Shown one piece after another: positions 62,851 through 64,000 of a DNA stretch of 64,000 bases. A program made the translations under genes and the position numbers. The first letter of the stretch is position 1; each line of letters begins with the position of its first letter. The stretch lies in NCBI RefSeq assembly GCF_017808105.1, contig NZ_JADBHF010000008.1, positions 147,622 through 211,621 of the forward strand, given 5' to 3'. The DNA is from Brevibacterium renqingii (GTDB lineage Bacteria > Actinomycetota > Actinomycetes > Actinomycetales > Brevibacteriaceae). Under the pieces are notes generated by a model. It saw only the letters and a list, made by a program, of their open reading frames with translations, did not search any database and was not told the origin of the DNA.

Positions 62851-64000
62851 TGTTAAGTCTCAGTACATCGTCAACACATGTCTCAATACATCTTCAACAC
62901 CCCGTGCGCCCATGATGGGGAATGAGTACACGAGCACAGATCATCCGCGCCGTGACCACGGGCACCATGACCCAAGCCCAAGCAGCACGCGCCTACAACG
63001 TCTCCCGATCGAGTGTTTCCAAACTATTGAGACAGTGGAGGATCGAAGGCGACACCGCGTTCTACCCCAAGTCCCGCAGACCCCACACCCACCCGGCAAC
63101 CACACCACCGGCGACCATCACCGCGATCACGACCATCCGCGGCGAGCTGATCCAGGCAGGACTCGACGCCGGACCCGCCACGATCCGCGACCACCTCGAC
63201 AACAACCCCACCATCGGCGAAGTCCCCTCACGAGCGACCATCGCCCGGATCCTGACTCGACACGGCCTCGTCACCGCACAACCGAAGAAGAAACCCACAG
63301 CAGCCCTCACACGCTTCGAAGCCGAACTGCCCAACAGCTGCTGGCAATCCGACGTCACCCACTACCGGCTCGCCAACGGTGCCAGCATCGACATCATCAC
63401 CTGGCTCGATGACTACTCCCGCACCGCCCTGCACATCAGCGCCAGAGACGCCACCACCGTCAATACCGTCGTGTCAACGTTCACCGCAACCGCGAGGAAA
63501 CACGGCTGGCCGGCCGCGACCCTGACCGACAACGGCATGATCTACACCAGCCGGTTCCGCGACGGAGTCAACCGGTTTGAAAAGCTCCTGCGCACACACG
63601 ACGTCGCTCAACGCAACGGACGCGGCGACCACCCCCAAACCCAAGGCAAAGTCGAACGCTTCCAGCAGACGATGAAGAAATGGCTCGATTCGCGCCCAGC
63701 CCCCGCGAGCGTCGATGACCTCAACACCGTCCTGGCAACGTTCCAGCACGTATACAACACCGAACGAATCCACTCCGCGAAGAAGGCAACACCCTGGGCT
63801 GCCTACATCAGTGCACCCAAAGACGCCCCCACATCACTGCCGGAGGACAAGAGTCGATACCGCACCGACAGGATCGACAAACAGGGCAAGGTCTCATTGC
63901 GCTACGACTCGAGAATGTACTCCATCGGTGTCGGACGAACCCACGCCCGAACCCGCGTCGTCCTCATCATCAAAGACCGCCACATCATCATCGTGGACAA
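62851..64000 (+). mobile_element. IS481-family insertion sequence, right part outside window
   Basis: The left end is probably at 62851 (TGTTAAGTCTCAG). Just inside are two imperfect copies of TCTCARTACATCKTCAACAC (62858-62877 and 62881-62900) at a 23-bp pitch, likely transposase sites. The transposase frame follows and runs off the window. Right end and target duplication cannot be seen. Confidence 0.8.
62922..64000 (+). CDS. IS481-family transposase, C-terminus outside window
   Basis: At least 359 codons are open to the window edge. Residues 1-45 are an HTH (TQAQAARAYNVSRSSVSKLL), a second HTH-like region follows near 85-115, and the rve-type DDE core has Asp144 (QSDVTHY), Asp203 (LTDNGMIY) and Glu245 (GKVERF). 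NTERIHSAKKATPWAAY is typical of the family. The ATG at 62922 has GGGG close upstream. No frameshift or stop is visible, so it may be active. Confidence 0.9.
   Translation, partial: MSTRAQIIRAVTTGTMTQAQAARAYNVSRSSVSKLLRQWRIEGDTAFYPKSRRPHTHPATTPPATITAITTIRGELIQAGLDAGPATIRDHLDNNPTIGEVPSRATIARILTRHGLVTAQPKKKPTAALTRFEAELPNSCWQSDVTHYRLANGASIDIITWLDDYSRTALHISARDATTVNTVVSTFTATARKHGWPAATLTDNGMIYTSRFRDGVNRFEKLLRTHDVAQRNGRGDHPQTQGKVERFQQTMKKWLDSRPAPASVDDLNTVLATFQHVYNTERIHSAKKATPWAAYISAPKDAPTSLPEDKSRYRTDRIDKQGKVSLRYDSRMYSIGVGRTHARTRVVLIIKDRHIIIVD

Noticed and set aside
62325..62915. Rightward 196-codon frame spanning the tig start and the IS edge
   Set aside because: It crosses the insertion boundary and the tig coding start, so it cannot be an intact native gene. 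No ribosome site or domain supports it.

Overview
The window is a 64 kb stretch of a high-GC actinobacterial chromosome. Gene order and content point to Micrococcales, most likely Brevibacterium or a close relative. That is an inference from a carnitine-degradation cluster, type-2-like IleRS and ValRS, the clpX / ileS-folC-ndk / rne / rplU-rpmA-obgE-proBA-nadD-rsfS neighbourhood, and paired clpP genes. No 16S gene is present to confirm it. Apart from one insertion sequence cut by the right edge, the window is ordinary chromosome with no prophage, CRISPR array or defence island.

Layout. 1-2.7 kb: two small membrane proteins, an alpha/beta hydrolase and a tandem universal stress protein. 2.7-3.5 kb: a compositionally uneven stretch without a confident gene, then a 75-aa basic protein ending inside a hairpin, REP-like repeats and tRNA-Ala(GGC). 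4.1-7.5 kb: NCS1 permease and nitrilase-family amidohydrolase, divergent from a tandem-domain AsnC/Lrp regulator. 7.5-11.3 kb: alkylation repair (Ada-AlkA fusion plus MGMT), YggS and a YczE-like membrane protein. 11.4-17 kb: a PLP decarboxylase divergent from a carnitine operon (HTH-TetR fusion regulator, BKACE, carnitine dehydrogenase/betainyl-CoA thioesterase), then a YdeI-like protein. 17-19.7 kb: beta-glucosidase and MFS permease, then tRNA-Ala(CGC). 20-22 kb: ferredoxin-reductase-type flavoprotein and an AlkB-like dioxygenase. 22-28 kb: a fully overlapping Mrp Na+/H+ antiporter operon with A and B fused. 28-29.2 kb: a glycosyltransferase.

29.2-47.4 kb is mostly a leftward housekeeping block: rplU-rpmA, obgE-proB-proA, a 52-aa membrane protein, nadD, a 464-aa anchored low-complexity protein, rsfS, a histidine phosphatase, then chorismate mutase, an AGCS symporter, rne, ndk, DUF4233 and folC. 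An SPFH protein and a VKOR protein lie on the opposite strand. 47.4-50.9 kb is ileS, preceded by a T-box whose sequence suggests translational control. 51-58 kb holds an SDR, an acyltransferase, valS, an AIM24 protein and an MFS exporter. 58-62.4 kb is the ClpXP and trigger factor proteostasis set (clpX, clpP2, clpP1, tig), with hairpins and candidate promoters separating the units. From about 62.85 kb an IS481-family element runs off the end; it lies 18 bp from a leftward intrinsic terminator whose gene it appears to have displaced.

The items most worth follow-up are the carnitine operon with its fused regulator and candidate operator, the ileS T-box, the small gene at 3490-3717 whose stop lies in its hairpin, and the terminator orphaned beside the IS481 element. 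Nothing here can be shown from sequence alone to be a wholly new system.
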